DNA from: Candidatus Dadabacteria bacterium
GTDB taxonomy: Bacteria; J088
Assembly: GCA_003695505.1 (NCBI GenBank)
Contig: RFIY01000317.1
Location: 1 to 16,122, forward strand
Direction: 5' to 3'
DNA: 16,122 nucleotides
A model generated the notes under the pieces. It made no database searches, was not told where the DNA came from, and saw only the letters and a list, made by a program, of their open reading frames with translations. Position 1 is the first letter of the stretch, and each line of letters begins with the position of its first letter. Made by a program: the position numbers and the translations under genes. Of this stretch, positions 14,984-16,122 are shown piece by piece.

Positions 14984-16122
14984 TCAGCGCAGCCGCGCGC
15001 CGAACTGATCCTGTACGGCGGCGATGACCTGGGCGATGACCGCGTCGACTTCTTCCTGTGCCAGCGTACGATCGGGGGCGCGGAAGCGCAGGCGAAAAGC
15101 GACGGATCGTTCGTCATCGGCCAGTCCCTTGCCTTCGTAGACGTCGAAGACATGAACACTTTCGAGCAGGTCGCCGCCGGATGCGATGATTGTGTTCCTG
15201 ACCGCGGCAGACGCCGTGGTGCGTTTGAGGACGAATGCAAGATCACGGTGGCTGCCCGGGAAACGAGGCAGCGCGGTATACTTCGGCGTCTCGCGGGCTT
15301 CCGATGCGCCCAGTAACACATGCAGGTCAACTTCTGCGCCGACCACCGGTGTTTGCAGCTCGAGCTTCGACGCGGACTCGGGTTCGAGTTCTCCGAGCCA
15401 GCCGCATGTGACGCCGCCCAGCAGCAGCTCAGCGGATTTGCCTGGATGTAATTCGTCCCGGGTCTGTGCCGGTCGGCATTCCAGCGTCGCCGGGTCGATG
15501 CCGAGATCCGCCAGTACCGATTCGAGGATGCCACGCGCATCGAACAGATCGACCGATCGGTTTTCCGCCCAGTGTTCCGGAACTCGACGGCCGGTCAGAA
15601 TCAGACCGAGATGCCAGCGCTCGTCGATGTCGTTGTCGTTCGCGCGGAAGATGCGGCCAATTTCGAACAGACGCACATCAGGTTCACCGTGACGCTGGTT
15701 GTGGGCTGCCGCAATGCACAGGCCGGGCCACAGCTCGGTTCGCAGGGCGGCGGTCTGCTCCCCGAGTGGATTGGCCAGCGCGACAGCGCCGTCAACCGCC
15801 GGGCCAAAACTGTAATGGACGCCCTGCAGCAGCCCAGCGGCGACGAGCGTGTCCATGATTCGGCTGCGGATGCCGTAGAATCCGTCGTCGATGCGTGCGA
15901 CGACGGGAGCCTCGGGGAGTGTCGGCTCGAAGGCGTCATACCCGGTGATGCGCGCGATCTCCTCGGCCAGATCTTCATTGCGTGTGATGTCGAAACGCCA
16001 GGGCGGAACCAGACGCTCGCCGCTGACTTCGGACAGGCCGAGGCGGGTCAGGATGCGGTCGCATTCCTGCGGTTCAGGCAGGTGCCCGAGCAGGCGTTTC
16101 GCGGCATCGGGATCCCAGCGAA
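14984..16122 (-). CDS. pheT: Phenylalanyl-tRNA synthetase beta subunit, C-terminal part
   Basis: The frame stays open to the right edge, so 378 C-terminal residues of an approximately 790-residue protein are visible and the start lies outside. The visible part begins in the B5 domain (KRLLGHLPEPQECDRILTRL, then PPWRFDITRNEDLAEEIARI). It continues through the catalytic-like module (YSFGPAVDGAVALANPLGEQ, RTELWPGL, RLFEIGRIFR, EHWAENRSVDLFDARG, LHPGKSAELLLG). It ends in the ferredoxin-fold anticodon-binding domain over the last ~95 residues (PRFPGSHRDLAFVLKR, LESVHVFDVYEGKG, RLRFRAPDRTLAQEEVD, FGARLR). PheT pairs with PheS as an alpha2-beta2 enzyme charging tRNA-Phe; the beta chain carries editing and tRNA binding. 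ihfA, a common next gene in gammaproteobacteria, is absent; the neighbour is convergent with no spacer. Confidence 0.97.
   Translation of the reverse strand, partial: RWDPDAAKRLLGHLPEPQECDRILTRLGLSEVSGERLVPPWRFDITRNEDLAEEIARITGYDAFEPTLPEAPVVARIDDGFYGIRSRIMDTLVAAGLLQGVHYSFGPAVDGAVALANPLGEQTAALRTELWPGLCIAAAHNQRHGEPDVRLFEIGRIFRANDNDIDERWHLGLILTGRRVPEHWAENRSVDLFDARGILESVLADLGIDPATLECRPAQTRDELHPGKSAELLLGGVTCGWLGELEPESASKLELQTPVVGAEVDLHVLLGASEARETPKYTALPRFPGSHRDLAFVLKRTTASAAVRNTIIASGGDLLESVHVFDVYEGKGLADDERSVAFRLRFRAPDRTLAQEEVDAVIAQVIAAVQDQFGARLR

Overview
The window is GC-rich, almost wall-to-wall coding DNA. It looks like a proteobacterial chromosome, most likely gammaproteobacterial. That reading rests on gene content (bacterial-type PheT, a MoxR/DUF58/BatA cluster, a hybrid phosphorelay kinase), on GTG/TTG starts and on 4-base stop/start overlaps; it is an inference and no genus can be named. 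I see no rRNA, tRNA, CRISPR array, insertion sequence or integrase. The only real intergenic gap is about 126 bases (14051-14176).

Left part, + strand (1-5705). The window opens inside a fused HyuA-HyuB protein of the hydantoinase/5-oxoprolinase family (N-terminus lost at the edge). It is followed 13 bases later by a stand-alone CheY-like receiver. A membrane hybrid histidine kinase (six predicted TM helices, HisKA, a strongly degenerate ATPase region, receiver, Hpt) starts with TTG inside the receiver gene's stop codon. The receiver and hybrid protein form a translationally coupled phosphorelay module. The kinase part looks inactive because both its H-box and its ATP-binding boxes are altered.

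Centre, - strand (14050 down to 5628). A tight six-gene operon reads: small lipoprotein, secreted TPR / peptidase-MA-like gluzincin / TPR protein, MoxR AAA+ ATPase, DUF58 von Willebrand A (vWA) protein, BatA-type membrane vWA protein fused to a DUF4159 domain, and a membrane vWA-like / GATase1-like protein. Adjacent genes are separated by 7 bases or overlap by 4 to 17 bases. This is a MoxR-vWA type ATPase/metal-binding cofactor system with two exported partners added at its front. Family knowledge suggests a role in chaperone-like maturation or envelope stress, but the client is unknown. The last operon gene collides tail to tail with the hybrid kinase gene, and the two share 78 bases of coding sequence.

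Right part. Divergent from the operon is a + strand gene for an unrecognised 268-residue protein, whose first 70 residues recall the C-terminal fold of ribosomal protein L7/L12. Its stop codon directly abuts the stop codon of pheT (phenylalanyl-tRNA synthetase beta chain). pheT runs on the - strand and leaves the window at the right edge. The ihfA gene that often follows pheT in gammaproteobacteria is not there.
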